Part shown: piece after piece, positions 1 through 8,023 of the stretch
Layout of the letters: each line of letters starts with the position of its first letter
Position numbering within the stretch: position 1 is the first letter of the stretch
The notes under the pieces: generated by a model
Databases searched by the model: none
What the model saw: the letters and a program-made list of their open reading frames with translations, nothing else
Told to the model about the DNA's origin: nothing
From: Bacteroidaceae bacterium
GTDB taxonomy: Bacteria; Bacteroidota; Bacteroidia; Bacteroidales; Bacteroidaceae
NCBI GenBank assembly: GCA_900769465.1
Contig: CAAGGT010000273.1
Location: 1 to 57,753, forward strand
Direction of reading: 5' to 3'
Length of the DNA: 57,753 nt
Made by a program: the position numbers and the translations under genes

Positions 1-73
1 CCGAACAGAGAAGTTAAGCCCGACAGCGCCGATGGTACTGCAAAGATTTGTGGGAGAGTAGGTCATCGCCACT
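1..73 (+). rRNA. rrf: 5S ribosomal RNA, 3' part
   Basis: The window opens inside a 5S rRNA. The stretch has the conserved GAAGTTAAGCCC block, the CAGCGCCGATGGTACTGC block and the closing GGGAGAGTAGGTC near the 3' end. About the first 40 nt lie outside the window. The 3' end at about 73 is estimated. A strong intrinsic terminator follows, so this is the end of an rRNA operon whose 16S and 23S genes lie upstream. Confidence 0.93.
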
Positions 74-81
74 TTTTTCGA

Positions 82-120
82 GAAGAACTTTGGTTACAAA
101 ACCGAGGTTCTTCTTTTTTT
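82..120 (+). terminator. Intrinsic terminator of the rRNA operon
   Basis: A stem starting GAAGAAC at 82 pairs with GTTCTTC ending at 113. G-U wobbles and GGTT/AACC continue the pairing around a short ACAA loop, and a run of T follows. It lies directly after the 5S rRNA. Confidence 0.9.
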
Positions 121-141
121 TGTTATATACAAGGCCCAAAA

Positions 142-226
142 GGGCGGAAAGGGTATGTGAGAGCTGAAAACGGAAAGGTGAGCCGCTTTCACCTTTGACC
201 TTTCTGTTTTCACCTTCTTGCCGCCC
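142..226. repeat. Nested imperfect palindrome in the 5S to 378 gap
   Basis: The gene-free stretch 121-377 holds this nested hairpin and one possible promoter. The paired arms are GGGCGG 142-147 with CCGCCC 221-226, GAAAAC 166-171 with GTTTTC 206-211, and AAAGGTGA 174-181 with TCACCTTT 189-196. Similar AAAGGT/TGAAA-rich text recurs at about 38500 and 44320-44370, so it may be a dispersed intergenic element. I see no gene in this stretch. Confidence 0.5.
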
Positions 227-320
227 TCGGGTGTGTCGTTCATCTGTAGTGTGCTGTACAATAAGTACCGGTGTAGTAATCTTTTCACGCAATTGTTTTA
301 GAACTGTTAAAAATAATAAT

Positions 321-328
321 TATACTTG
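321..328 (+). promoter_or_regulatory. Probable promoter -7 box for the gene at 378
   Basis: TATACTTG differs by one base from the Bacteroidetes -7 consensus TAnnTTTG. A TTGTTTT stretch at 293-299 sits about 20 nt upstream as a -33 element. The start codon is 50 nt downstream. Confidence 0.4.
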
Positions 329-377
329 CACATCATTGTTTATAAACACATTTTATACTAACACTAAATTCAAGACT

Positions 378-956
378 ATGAAAAAGATTGCATTCTGGTT
401 TGTGGCTATGATGGCTATGGTGTCGACTGTATCGGCACAGAAGATTACATTGGACGGTTCGTGGGCTGCTCTAAAGGGCGCCGGAACATATGCTCTTGAA
501 GTTGATTATTCTGCTTTGCAGATAGAGGACAAGGAGACCGGTGAGTTCAAGTCTGTAGAGGAGTTCCTGAAGACTCGTGACGAGAAATTCTGTAACGCTT
601 GGAACACTGAAATTGTGCCGGGTTCTGCTGCATATGCGCTTTTGGTTCCCAACTATGCCAATAAGAAGTTTACATACGACCAAATGGCACCTGAATACAA
701 GTTTGTTTTGAAGGTAGACCGTCTGAAACTTGGTTTCGCCGGTGGTGCATTCATTCCGTTTGCAGGAGCGAAAGCCGGTGGTGGCAATATCTCTGGTGAG
801 ATGAAGATGTATAATGCCAAGAGCGGAGAATTGTTGGGCAGTGTGGTTTTTGAAGATGTACAAGGTGTATCTCATGTAACCGATGCGATTCGTTGGGGTT
901 TGAGTTACTATGAACTTGGCAAGAGGCTTATGAAGGCCGTGAAGAAGGCAAAGTAA
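378..956 (+). CDS. Secreted protein of unknown function, 192 aa
   Basis: I do not recognise the family. The start at 378 was chosen because it gives a clean signal peptide (MKKIAFWFVAMMAMVSTVSA, cleavage after about residue 20); the open frame extends upstream but without a plausible start. The mature part is mixed alpha/beta with a glycine/alanine-rich middle (GFAGGAFIPFAGAKAGGG, about residues 118-135) and a basic C-terminus (KRLMKAVKKAK). There is no lipobox and no membrane segment after the signal, so it is probably periplasmic or secreted. It stands alone between the rRNA operon and a histidine kinase and has its own terminator. The glycine-rich turn followed by a GELLGSVVF strand loosely recalls DUF4410-type proteins, which is only an impression. 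Confidence 0.8.
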   Translation: MKKIAFWFVAMMAMVSTVSAQKITLDGSWAALKGAGTYALEVDYSALQIEDKETGEFKSVEEFLKTRDEKFCNAWNTEIVPGSAAYALLVPNYANKKFTYDQMAPEYKFVLKVDRLKLGFAGGAFIPFAGAKAGGGNISGEMKMYNAKSGELLGSVVFEDVQGVSHVTDAIRWGLSYYELGKRLMKAVKKAK

Positions 957-985
957 GTTATACGTGCATGACAGACTCGTTTATC

Positions 986-1018
986 GGGGCTGGCCGTTTT
1001 TCGGCCGGCCTCCTTTTG
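986..1018 (+). terminator. Intrinsic terminator after the gene at 378
   Basis: GGCTGGCC at 988-995 pairs with GGCCGGCC at 1003-1010 (one G-U pair) and can be extended by two pairs. TCCTTTTG follows. Confidence 0.8.
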
Positions 1019-1107
1019 TATGTTTCCGGCAGTGCTATTTTCCTTGTGTACGATATACTAAAGAGTGTTTTTCTGCGTTCTATGCTTGTATAAAAGTGTG
1101 AAGATAT

Positions 1108-2235
1108 ATGAAATGGTTCAGTAATTTCAGGAATGCGAAATATCTGCTCATAGCGCTGGCTGCGCTCATAGCAGTGGCTTCGCTTTTGGTGTCAAACCTC
1201 ATTGTTGAAGATTTGAAGAAGGAGGAGGAGCGCCGTATGCTTGTGTGGGCTTCGGCTATGAGCTCTCTTATCAGTGCCGACATTGACGAGGATGTGACAC
1301 TGGAAGAGGAAATTTTGAGCAGCAACAAGACTATCCCTGTTATTATGGTCAACGAGGCCGGAACGGTTGTGTCCTATAATAATATACCTGAGTCTAAACT
1401 TGATGACAGGGTGGCCACTATGCGCGCTTCGGGCACTATGATAGAGGTGCCGCTGGGCGATGGCGAGAACCATTACATATACTATGATGATTCGGATACA
1501 TTGGTGCAGCTTGCCTATTACCCTTATATTCAGTTGGCTGTGGTGATTGTGTTCTTTGTGATATGTTTGGTGGCTATTCTCAATTCAAAGCGTGCCGAGC
1601 AGAATCGTGTGTGGGTGGGGCTCTCGAAAGAGACTGCTCACCAATTGGGCACTCCGATATCGTCGCTGATGGCGTGGGTTGAGGTGCTGAAGGGTAAATA
1701 TCCGTCTGATGAGCTGCTGCCCGAAATGGAACACGATGTACAACGCTTGCAGATGGTGGCCGAGCGCTTTTCGAAAATAGGCTCAAGGACCGAGCCTGTA
1801 ACGGTTGATGTGAACAGCGTGATAGAGAGGGCTGTGGGGTATATGAAACGCCGTAGCCCGGCGAAGGTGCAGTACAGCCTGACCCTTTCAGAAAACGCAT
1901 TGTTCGCCGATTTGAACGTGCCGTTGATGGAGTGGGTTGTTGAGAATCTGTGCAAGAATGCCATTGATGCGATGGGTGGATGTGGAGATATAGCCGTTGT
2001 GGTGGCCGACACCCCCGACAAGGTGCTGATAGATGTCACTGATACCGGCAAGGGAATTGCAAAGGCACGTTGGAAGATGGTGTTCAACCCTGGATATACA
2101 ACCAAACCGCGCGGTTGGGGACTTGGACTTTCGTTGGCAAAGCGAATAGTTGAGGAGTTCCACAAGGGGCGTATATATATAAAGAAATCACTCCCCGGAA
2201 AGGGAACGACGTTCCGTATTGAACTAAAAAAGTAA
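1108..2235 (+). CDS. Membrane sensor histidine kinase
   Basis: Inner-membrane two-component sensor kinase of 375 residues. A first membrane helix spans about residues 11-33, a roughly 100-residue periplasmic sensor region follows, and a second helix lies at about 139-160. The kinase core is complete: the phospho-acceptor His178 in the motif ETAHQLGTPISSL, the N box around Glu279-Asn284 (ENLCKNAIDAM), the G1 box from Asp312 (DTGKGIA) and the G2 box at 336-342 (GWGLGLS). No HAMP or PAS domain is visible, so the second helix leads straight into the dimerisation domain. The HQLGTPISSL form of the H box is common in Bacteroidetes kinases. No response regulator is adjacent, so the partner and signal cannot be read from the window. 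Confidence 0.93.
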   Translation: MKWFSNFRNAKYLLIALAALIAVASLLVSNLIVEDLKKEEERRMLVWASAMSSLISADIDEDVTLEEEILSSNKTIPVIMVNEAGTVVSYNNIPESKLDDRVATMRASGTMIEVPLGDGENHYIYYDDSDTLVQLAYYPYIQLAVVIVFFVICLVAILNSKRAEQNRVWVGLSKETAHQLGTPISSLMAWVEVLKGKYPSDELLPEMEHDVQRLQMVAERFSKIGSRTEPVTVDVNSVIERAVGYMKRRSPAKVQYSLTLSENALFADLNVPLMEWVVENLCKNAIDAMGGCGDIAVVVADTPDKVLIDVTDTGKGIAKARWKMVFNPGYTTKPRGWGLGLSLAKRIVEEFHKGRIYIKKSLPGKGTTFRIELKK

Positions 2236-2276
2236 AGTTTTTCACTAAATTAGGTGCATCTAAAGAATTTTATTAC

Positions 2277-2284
2277 TATCTTTG
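2277..2284 (+). promoter_or_regulatory. Promoter -7 box for the yceD-rpmF operon
   Basis: TATCTTTG is an exact match to TAnnTTTG, 82 nt before the yceD-like start. No clear TTTG is seen 20 nt upstream. Confidence 0.5.
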
Positions 2285-2365
2285 TGTCCTAAAATCGGAT
2301 AGTGTGGGTGTAAAGCACTACTTTTGAGGAGTTATATTATTGATTGAGTTGATTTTATAGTAGCG

Positions 2366-2902
2366 ATGGGAAGATTTGATAAGTATAATGTAGACCTCAA
2401 GGGAATGAGAGTTGCCTCCCTTGATATGGAGTTCGATCTCGATAATGCTTTCTTTGCTGACATCGAGGGCGAGGAGTTTCAGAAGGGCGCTGTCAAGGCC
2501 AGGGTAGTCGTTGACAAGAACAGGGATATCTTTGATTTCTCGTTCTCATTGACAGGAACGGTGGTTGTGCCCTGTGACCGTTGTCTTGATGACCTTGCGA
2601 TAGATGTAGATACCGAAAACACCCTGCGTGTGAAGCTTGGTGACAGCTATGCCGATGAGGGCGACATTGTGATAATCCCCGAGAATGAGGGCGATTTGAA
2701 CATAGCGTGGTATTTGTATGAGTTCATTGTCTTGGCATTGCCTATGAAGCGTGTACACGCACCCGGAAAGTGCAATCACGAAATGACAGGCAGACTCAAG
2801 AAGCATTCGGCCGAGGCCGGTGATTCCGAAGATGGTGAGGAGATGCAGGTTGACCCGCGTTGGGCCGGTTTGAAGGATATACAGATTGAAGAAGATAATT
2901 GA
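2366..2902 (+). CDS. yceD: YceD/DUF177 family protein
   Basis: A 178-residue protein of the DUF177 (YceD) family, which in bacteria and plastids is tied to accumulation of 23S rRNA and lies just upstream of rpmF. The diagnostic PCDRCLDD motif sits near residues 71-78, in the middle of a beta-rich domain. The C-terminal region is acidic (EDGEEM) and ends in a PRWAGLKDI element typical of the family. rpmF begins 23 nt downstream with no terminator between, so the two are almost certainly cotranscribed. The molecular activity is unknown; the rRNA role is from family knowledge and the rpmF linkage. Confidence 0.9.
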   Translation: MGRFDKYNVDLKGMRVASLDMEFDLDNAFFADIEGEEFQKGAVKARVVVDKNRDIFDFSFSLTGTVVVPCDRCLDDLAIDVDTENTLRVKLGDSYADEGDIVIIPENEGDLNIAWYLYEFIVLALPMKRVHAPGKCNHEMTGRLKKHSAEAGDSEDGEEMQVDPRWAGLKDIQIEEDN

Positions 2903-2925
2903 AAAATATTTAAAACGTTTTAAAA

Positions 2926-3105
2926 ATGGCACATCCTAAAAGAAGACAATCAAAGACTAGAACTGCCAAGAGAAGAACTCACGACAAGGCAGTAGCTCCT
3001 ACATTGGCTATATGCCCTAACTGTGGCGAGTGGCACGTTTATCACACCGTATGCGGTGCGTGTGGTTATTACAGAGGCAAGCTTGCTGTTGAGAAAGCTG
3101 TCTAA
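2926..3105 (+). CDS. rpmF: 50S ribosomal protein L32
   Basis: A 59-residue ribosomal protein bL32. It starts MAHPKRRQSKTRTAKRR, the conserved basic N-terminus, and carries two cysteine pairs (CPNC at about 30-33 and CGAC at 43-46) that form the zinc ribbon. The length is normal. It lies 23 nt after yceD, the usual bacterial arrangement, and is followed by two terminator-like hairpins. There is no Shine-Dalgarno; the upstream stretch is AT-rich, as is usual in this phylum. Confidence 0.97.
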   Translation: MAHPKRRQSKTRTAKRRTHDKAVAPTLAICPNCGEWHVYHTVCGACGYYRGKLAVEKAV

Positions 3106-3114
3106 ATAATTCTT

Positions 3115-3154
3115 CTACCGCAAATGGCTGTTTGCCTATGCGGGTAGTTTTTTG
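3115..3154 (+). terminator. Intrinsic terminator after rpmF
   Basis: CTACC at 3115-3119 pairs with GGTAG at 3143-3147, and GCAAA at 3120-3124 pairs with TTTGC at 3131-3135 inside it. A run of six T follows. Confidence 0.75.
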
Positions 3155-3166
3155 TCAAAGACAAGA

Positions 3167-3198
3167 ACGCACCTATGGAATTTTGTAGGTGCGTTTTT
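3167..3198 (+). terminator. Second terminator-like hairpin, just before era
   Basis: ACGCACCTA at 3167-3175 pairs perfectly with TAGGTGCGT at 3186-3194, followed by TTTTT. It ends 18 nt before the era start. It may be a second terminator for rpmF or an attenuator in the era leader. Confidence 0.75.
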
Positions 3199-3215
3199 AT
3201 CATTTTTTGAATATT

Positions 3216-4100
3216 ATGCATAAAGCCGGTTTTGTAAATATTGTGGGTAATCCCAATGTCGGAAAGTCGACATTGATGAACCTGTTGGTTGGCGAGAGGA
3301 TATCCATTGCCACTTTCAAGGCTCAAACTACAAGGCATCGTATAATGGGCATCCTGAATACCGATGATGCCCAGGTAGTCTTTTCGGATACTCCGGGTGT
3401 GTTGAAACCCAACTATAAGTTGCAGGAGGCAATGTTGCGCTTTTCGCGCTCGGCGCTCCGTGATGCCGATGTGTTGCTTTATGTGACCGACATGGTGGAG
3501 AGCCCCGAGAAGAACAGCGATTTCATCGAAGAGGTCCGCAAGATAGATGTCCCCATTATTGTGCTCATAAACAAGATTGACCTGGCAACACAGGAGGAGC
3601 TTGTGAAAAAGGTGGAGCTGTGGCACGAACTTATTCCCGAGGCCGAGATTCTGCCTATATCGGCAATTGCAAAGTTCAATGTCGATGTGGTGATGAAGCG
3701 TGTGATGGAGCTTCTGCCCGAATCGCCACCTTACTTTGAGAAGGATGCGCTTACCGACAAACCGGCACGCTTCTTTGTTACAGAGATAATACGCGAGAAG
3801 ATTCTGCTGCACTATGACAAGGAGATACCTTATGTGTGTGAGGCTGTCGTTGAACAGTTCAAAGAGGATGACGGGAAGATATATATCAAATCCCTGATAT
3901 ATGTGGAGCGCGATTCACAGAAAGGCATCATCATAGGTCACGAAGGCTCGGCCTTGAAACGCGTGGCAACGGATGCACGCCGTGAATTGGAGAAATTCTT
4001 CGGGAAAAAGATATTTTTGGAAATATATGTAAGGGTCGACAAGGATTGGCGTAATAGTGACCGTCAGTTGCGCCGTTTCGGATACGACCAGAAAGATTGA
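3216..4100 (+). CDS. era: GTPase Era
   Basis: Essential GTPase that binds the 3' end of 16S rRNA during 30S assembly; 294 residues, the normal size. G1 is GNPNVGKST at residues 11-19, G3 is DTPG near 60 and G4 is NKID near 122. The C-terminal KH domain has the GHEGSALKRV loop followed by ARRELEKFFGKK. The start at 3216 was chosen because it puts G1 at the family position; the nine codons upstream run back into the hairpin. der follows after 7 nt, so the two form an operon of ribosome-assembly GTPases. A terminator-like hairpin directly upstream raises the question of how it is transcribed. Confidence 0.97.
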   Translation: MHKAGFVNIVGNPNVGKSTLMNLLVGERISIATFKAQTTRHRIMGILNTDDAQVVFSDTPGVLKPNYKLQEAMLRFSRSALRDADVLLYVTDMVESPEKNSDFIEEVRKIDVPIIVLINKIDLATQEELVKKVELWHELIPEAEILPISAIAKFNVDVVMKRVMELLPESPPYFEKDALTDKPARFFVTEIIREKILLHYDKEIPYVCEAVVEQFKEDDGKIYIKSLIYVERDSQKGIIIGHEGSALKRVATDARRELEKFFGKKIFLEIYVRVDKDWRNSDRQLRRFGYDQKD

Positions 4101-4107
4101 TAGGAAT

Positions 4108-5421
4108 ATGGGAAATTTGGTAGCAATTGTGGGTCGCCCCAATGTGGGTAAGTCAACCCTTTTCAACCGCTTGACAGAGACAAAGCAGGCGATTATATCG
4201 GACGAGGCCGGCACGACACGTGACCGCCAGTATGGCCGTTGCTATTGGTGCGGAAAGGAGTTCTCGCTTGTGGACACCGGTGGCTGGGTGCGTAATTCGG
4301 ACGATGTGTTCGAGGAGGCTATATGCGATCAGGTGACACTGGCTCTTGAAGAAGCCGATGTCATACTCTTTGTTGTGGATGCTATGAATGGTCTCACTGA
4401 CCTTGATATGGAGATGGCGTCAATGCTCCGACGTGCAAAGAAACCTGTTCTTGTTGTTGCCAACAAGGTAGATACGTATGAGATGCAATATGGCACAGCC
4501 GAGTTCTACAGTCTTGGTCTAGGTGATATGCATTGTATCTCGGCGGCCAACGGCAGCGGAACAGGTGATCTGCTCGATGAGATTTTGTCAAAGTTTACCA
4601 AAGAGGCCGAGGAGGCTCCCGAGGAGAATATACCGCGTTTTGCCGTAGTTGGTCGTCCTAATGCCGGTAAAAGCTCGATAATCAACGTGTTCCTTGGTGA
4701 AGAACGTAATATCGTGACAAACATTGCAGGTACCACACGCGATTCTATCCTTACCCGTTACACAAAATTCGGATTCGATTTCTACCTGGTTGATACGGCC
4801 GGTATACGCAAGAAGGGCAAGGTGAGCGAGGATATCGAGTACTACTCTGTGTTGCGCTCCATACGTGCCATCGAGAACAGCGATGTCTGCATTTTGATGA
4901 TTGATGCAACGCGTGGTATTGAATCGCAGGACCTGAATATCTTCTCGATAATACAGCGTAACCAGAAAGGTCTTGTTGTTGTTGTCAACAAATGGGACTT
5001 GGTTGAGGACAGGAGCGAGAAGGTACAGAAGTTCTTTGAGAACGCAATACGCGAGCGTCTGGCTCCATTTGTTGATTTTCCGATCATTTTCACCTCGGCT
5101 GTTACAAAGCAGCGTGTGTTCAAGGTACTTGAGACCGCGAAGGAGGTGTATTTGAACTCACAGAGAAAAATCTCTACAGCCAAGTTCAACGAGGAGATGC
5201 TGCCTCTCATTGAGGCATATCCGCCGCCATCAATCAAGGGTAAGTACATCAAAATTAAATACTGTATGCAGTTGCACGAGACCAGGGTGCCGTCGTTCCT
5301 TTTCTTTGCCAACCTCCCGCAGTATGTGAAGGAACCATACAAGCGTTTCCTTGAGAATAAAATCCGTTCCAAATGGAATTTTCACGGAGTACCGATGAAT
5401 ATATTCATCAGGCAGAAGTGA
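4108..5421 (+). CDS. der: GTPase Der (EngA)
   Basis: Double-GTPase-domain protein needed for 50S subunit assembly; 437 residues. The first G domain has GRPNVGKST at residues 9-17 and VDTGGW as G3. The second G domain repeats this with GRPNAGKSS near residue 178, DTAGIRKKGKV, and NKWDL as G4. A KH-like domain ends the protein (PPPSIKGKYIKIKY). The start at 4108 fits both the domain boundary and the spacing from era; the frame open further upstream overlaps era and is not used. The gene ends directly at a long perfect hairpin shared with the convergent mla genes. Confidence 0.97.
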   Translation: MGNLVAIVGRPNVGKSTLFNRLTETKQAIISDEAGTTRDRQYGRCYWCGKEFSLVDTGGWVRNSDDVFEEAICDQVTLALEEADVILFVVDAMNGLTDLDMEMASMLRRAKKPVLVVANKVDTYEMQYGTAEFYSLGLGDMHCISAANGSGTGDLLDEILSKFTKEAEEAPEENIPRFAVVGRPNAGKSSIINVFLGEERNIVTNIAGTTRDSILTRYTKFGFDFYLVDTAGIRKKGKVSEDIEYYSVLRSIRAIENSDVCILMIDATRGIESQDLNIFSIIQRNQKGLVVVVNKWDLVEDRSEKVQKFFENAIRERLAPFVDFPIIFTSAVTKQRVFKVLETAKEVYLNSQRKISTAKFNEEMLPLIEAYPPPSIKGKYIKIKYCMQLHETRVPSFLFFANLPQYVKEPYKRFLENKIRSKWNFHGVPMNIFIRQK

Positions 5422-5469
5422 ATACAGACAATAGCCCCTCTTCATTTGAAGAGGGGCTATTGTCTGTAT
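5422..5469. terminator. 22-bp perfect hairpin between convergent der and mlaF
   Basis: The arms 5422-5443 and 5448-5469 are perfectly complementary over 22 bp around an ATTT loop. The first base follows the der stop codon. Neither strand has a T-run after the hairpin, which is unusual for an intrinsic terminator. Confidence 0.7.
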
Positions 5470-5490
5470 ACTGATGTGCGTATTCTTGGT

Positions 5491-6255
5491 TTATTTGCTA
5501 TTCAGAGCCTGTTCCTTCACCTGTCGCAGGATTTCGCTCGAGAACAGGAACTCGTTGAGCTGGTTGTTCTTGGTGTTGAGGATTTGTGTCTTGTCTCCCT
5601 CCCAGGCAAGTTTGCCACCGGAGAGGAACAAGATGTGGTCGCCGATGTTCATCACAGAGTTCATGTCGTGGGTGTTGACAATTGTGGTTATCCCGTACTC
5701 TTTTGTGATGTCGTGGATGAGTTCGTCAATCACCAGTGATGTCTGGGGGTCGAGGCCGGAGTTTGGCTCGTCACAGAAAAGATATTTTGGCTCAAGTGCT
5801 ATTGCGCGTGCTATGGCTGCGCGTTTCTGCATACCTCCTGATATCTCTTCGGGTAATTTGTCCTGTGCTTCAATGAGGTTTACCCTGTCTAGGCAGGCTC
5901 TTGCGCGTGCCAGTCGTTCCTTGTAGGTCATTGTCGAGAACATGTCGAGCGGGAACATTACGTTCTCCAGCACGCTCATTGAGTCAAAGAGCGCTGCGCT
6001 TTGGAACAGCATTCCAATTTCGCGCCTGATGGTGATTTTCTCCCTCTCTTTCAGGGTTGTAATGTCTCGTTCATCGTATATTATCTTGCCTTTGTCGGGG
6101 GCGAGAAGGCCTACGATACACTTGAGCAACACAGTTTTTCCGGCACCGCTTTGGCCGATGATAAGGTTGGTTATACCGTTGTTGAAGGTGGCGCTGATGT
6201 CGTTCAGCACCGTTTTGTCTTCAAAATGTTTGTATATCGAGCGGACTTCAATCAT
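5491..6255 (-). CDS. mlaF: MlaF-type lipid transport ATPase
   Basis: ATP-binding subunit of an Mla/Mce-type ABC system that moves phospholipid between the inner membrane and the outer membrane; 254 residues. Walker A is GQSGAGKT at residues 34-41, the signature is ISGGMQKRAAIARA, and Walker B is FCDEPNSGLDP. The SGGM signature and the NSGLDP form are typical of MlaF/Mkl proteins. The start codon overlaps the stop of mlaE by 4 bp (6252-6255), so the two are translationally coupled. No MlaD (MCE) gene lies next to them; the substrate-binding partner must be encoded elsewhere. Confidence 0.93.
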   Translation of the reverse strand: MIEVRSIYKHFEDKTVLNDISATFNNGITNLIIGQSGAGKTVLLKCIVGLLAPDKGKIIYDERDITTLKEREKITIRREIGMLFQSAALFDSMSVLENVMFPLDMFSTMTYKERLARARACLDRVNLIEAQDKLPEEISGGMQKRAAIARAIALEPKYLFCDEPNSGLDPQTSLVIDELIHDITKEYGITTIVNTHDMNSVMNIGDHILFLSGGKLAWEGDKTQILNTKNNQLNEFLFSSEILRQVKEQALNSK

Positions 6256-7001
6256 TGCATCATGATGTTTGTTAATACTATATCGGCAAAAAGTATCAGT
6301 GCGCTGCAGCTTACCACGGCGTTTGTACTTGCCTTTCCTACCTCAATTGAACCTCCTTTGACGTTATAGCCGTAGAACGATGCTACGGATGTGATGATGA
6401 AGGCGAAGAAGAAACTCTTTATTATGCTGTACCAGATGAACCATACCGTGAACTCATGCTGCAGGCCGACGGTCAGTTCTTCGGTTGTCATGATTCCTGT
6501 GAGCTTACCGATGAGGAATGCTCCTCCAATACCCGATGCAATACTGAAGATTACAAGGATGGGGATGGTGAATACAAGGCCTGTCACCTTTGGCAATATA
6601 AGGAAATTCGCCGAATTAACTCCCATCATGTCAAGCGCATCAATCTGTTGTGTCACTCTCATGGCTCCAATCTCGGAGGTGATGTTGGAACCGACTTTGC
6701 CGGCCAGGATAAGACACATTATCGTTGACGAGAATTCTAGTAACAGAACCTCGCGTGTTGCGTATCCGGTAACGAATTTGGGCATCCAGGGGCTCTCTAC
6801 GTTCGTTTTCATCTGTATGCACAGGGCTGCGCCTATGAACAGTGATATTATCAGCACGATGGGTATCGAGTTGACTCCCAACTGGAAAATTTCGTGGAGC
6901 GTGCGGCGGAAGAACATGCTCCATCGTTCGGGCTTTGTCAGCACGCGCTTCATTAGCAGCAGATAACTGCCGAATGTCTTTATGGCTTCTACAAATATCA
7001 T
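6252..7001 (-). CDS. mlaE: MlaE-type permease
   Basis: Integral membrane permease of the Mla family (MlaE/YrbE), 249 residues with about five or six hydrophobic segments. It contains the family core motif region EFSSTIMCLILAGKVGS, and the downstream MRVTQQIDALDMMGV coupling helix that contacts the ATPase. The pair mlaE-mlaF is an operon read leftwards. Its start lies about 180 nt from lptB, which is divergent, so both envelope transport genes share one regulatory gap. Confidence 0.93.
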   Translation of the reverse strand: MIFVEAIKTFGSYLLLMKRVLTKPERWSMFFRRTLHEIFQLGVNSIPIVLIISLFIGAALCIQMKTNVESPWMPKFVTGYATREVLLLEFSSTIMCLILAGKVGSNITSEIGAMRVTQQIDALDMMGVNSANFLILPKVTGLVFTIPILVIFSIASGIGGAFLIGKLTGIMTTEELTVGLQHEFTVWFIWYSIIKSFFFAFIITSVASFYGYNVKGGSIEVGKASTNAVVSCSALILFADIVLTNIMMQ

Positions 7002-7031
7002 TTTTTGTATGGTTTACAAACGATTCGTGTG

Positions 7032-7039
7032 CAAAGGTA
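7032..7039 (-). promoter_or_regulatory. Promoter -7 box for mlaEF
   Basis: Read on the minus strand this is TACCTTTG, an exact TAnnTTTG match, 30 nt before the mlaE start. The -33 element is not obvious. Confidence 0.45.
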
Positions 7040-7121
7040 CTATTTTTTTGTCTTTTAATTGCACTAATGAGTGTTGCAATATTTTGTATTGATGTCAATT
7101 GTGTTATAAAAGAGTACTTTT

Positions 7122-7153
7122 TTTGTGGAAACGGCAAAAATGCATTATCTTTG
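7122..7153 (+). promoter_or_regulatory. Promoter for lptB
   Basis: TTTG at 7122-7125, a 20-nt spacer, then TATCTTTG at 7146-7153: both elements match the Bacteroidetes vegetative promoter exactly. The start codon is 29 nt after the -7 box. Confidence 0.78.
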
Positions 7154-7182
7154 TTGTAAAGAAAAACGTTAATATTCCCGAT

Positions 7183-7959
7183 ATGGAAAAGGATGTTGCA
7201 GGTGTTGTCGAGGAGGCTGCGGTCTTGCGTACAGAGAATCTTGTAAAGAAATACGGCAACCGTACCGTTGTCAATAATGTTTCGTTCAATGTGAAGCAAG
7301 GTGAAATCGTTGGTCTGCTGGGACCGAACGGTGCAGGCAAGACCACGTCGTTTTATATGACAACGGGTTTGGTCATTCCCAATGGCGGCCGCATTTTCCT
7401 TGATGGCAAGGAGATAACCAAATATCCGGTGTACAAGCGCGCACGTGCCGGTATAGGTTATCTGGCGCAGGAGGCCAGCGTGTTCCGCAAAATGACCGTG
7501 GAGGACAATATCGCTTCGGTGCTTGAACTTACCGGGAAGCCTCTCGAATATCAGAAGGAGAAACTGGAGAGTCTTATATCGGAGTTCCGTCTTCAGAAGG
7601 TGCGCAAGAATCTTGGCGACCGTTTGTCGGGTGGTGAAAGACGCCGCACCGAGATTGCACGTTGCCTGGCCATTGATCCTAAATTCATAATGCTCGACGA
7701 ACCGTTTGCCGGTGTCGATCCTATTGCGGTGGAGGATATCCAATATATCGTCTGGAAATTGAAAGACAGGAACATCGGAATCCTCATAACGGACCACAAT
7801 GTGCAGGAGACTTTGAGTATCACCGACCGAGCATATCTTCTGTTCGAGGGCCGCGTCCTTTTCGAGGGAACCCCCGAGGTGCTTGCCGAGAATCCTGTCG
7901 TGCGCGAAAAATATCTTGGCCGTGATTTTGTTCTCCGCAAACGTGAATTCCAGTTCTGA
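7183..7959 (+). CDS. lptB: LPS export ABC ATPase LptB
   Basis: Cytoplasmic ATPase that powers extraction of LPS from the inner membrane with LptFG; 258 residues. Walker A GPNGAGKTT lies at residues 47-55, the signature is LSGGERRRTEIARCLA, and Walker B is FIMLDEPFAGVDPIAVEDIQ, the form characteristic of LptB. The start at 7183 was chosen because a perfect promoter lies 29 nt upstream and the longer open frame would begin upstream of that promoter. About 15 extra N-terminal residues (MEKDVAGVVEEAAVL) precede the usual first strand. lptFG are not in the window; an OstA/LptA-like gene lies 17 kb downstream. Confidence 0.95.
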   Translation: MEKDVAGVVEEAAVLRTENLVKKYGNRTVVNNVSFNVKQGEIVGLLGPNGAGKTTSFYMTTGLVIPNGGRIFLDGKEITKYPVYKRARAGIGYLAQEASVFRKMTVEDNIASVLELTGKPLEYQKEKLESLISEFRLQKVRKNLGDRLSGGERRRTEIARCLAIDPKFIMLDEPFAGVDPIAVEDIQYIVWKLKDRNIGILITDHNVQETLSITDRAYLLFEGRVLFEGTPEVLAENPVVREKYLGRDFVLRKREFQF

Positions 7960-8023
7960 TGCCGGATGCTCTGTGATGGGTGTTGTCATGTGATGCGATT
8001 TATGTCTGTATTTTTCTGTTGCT

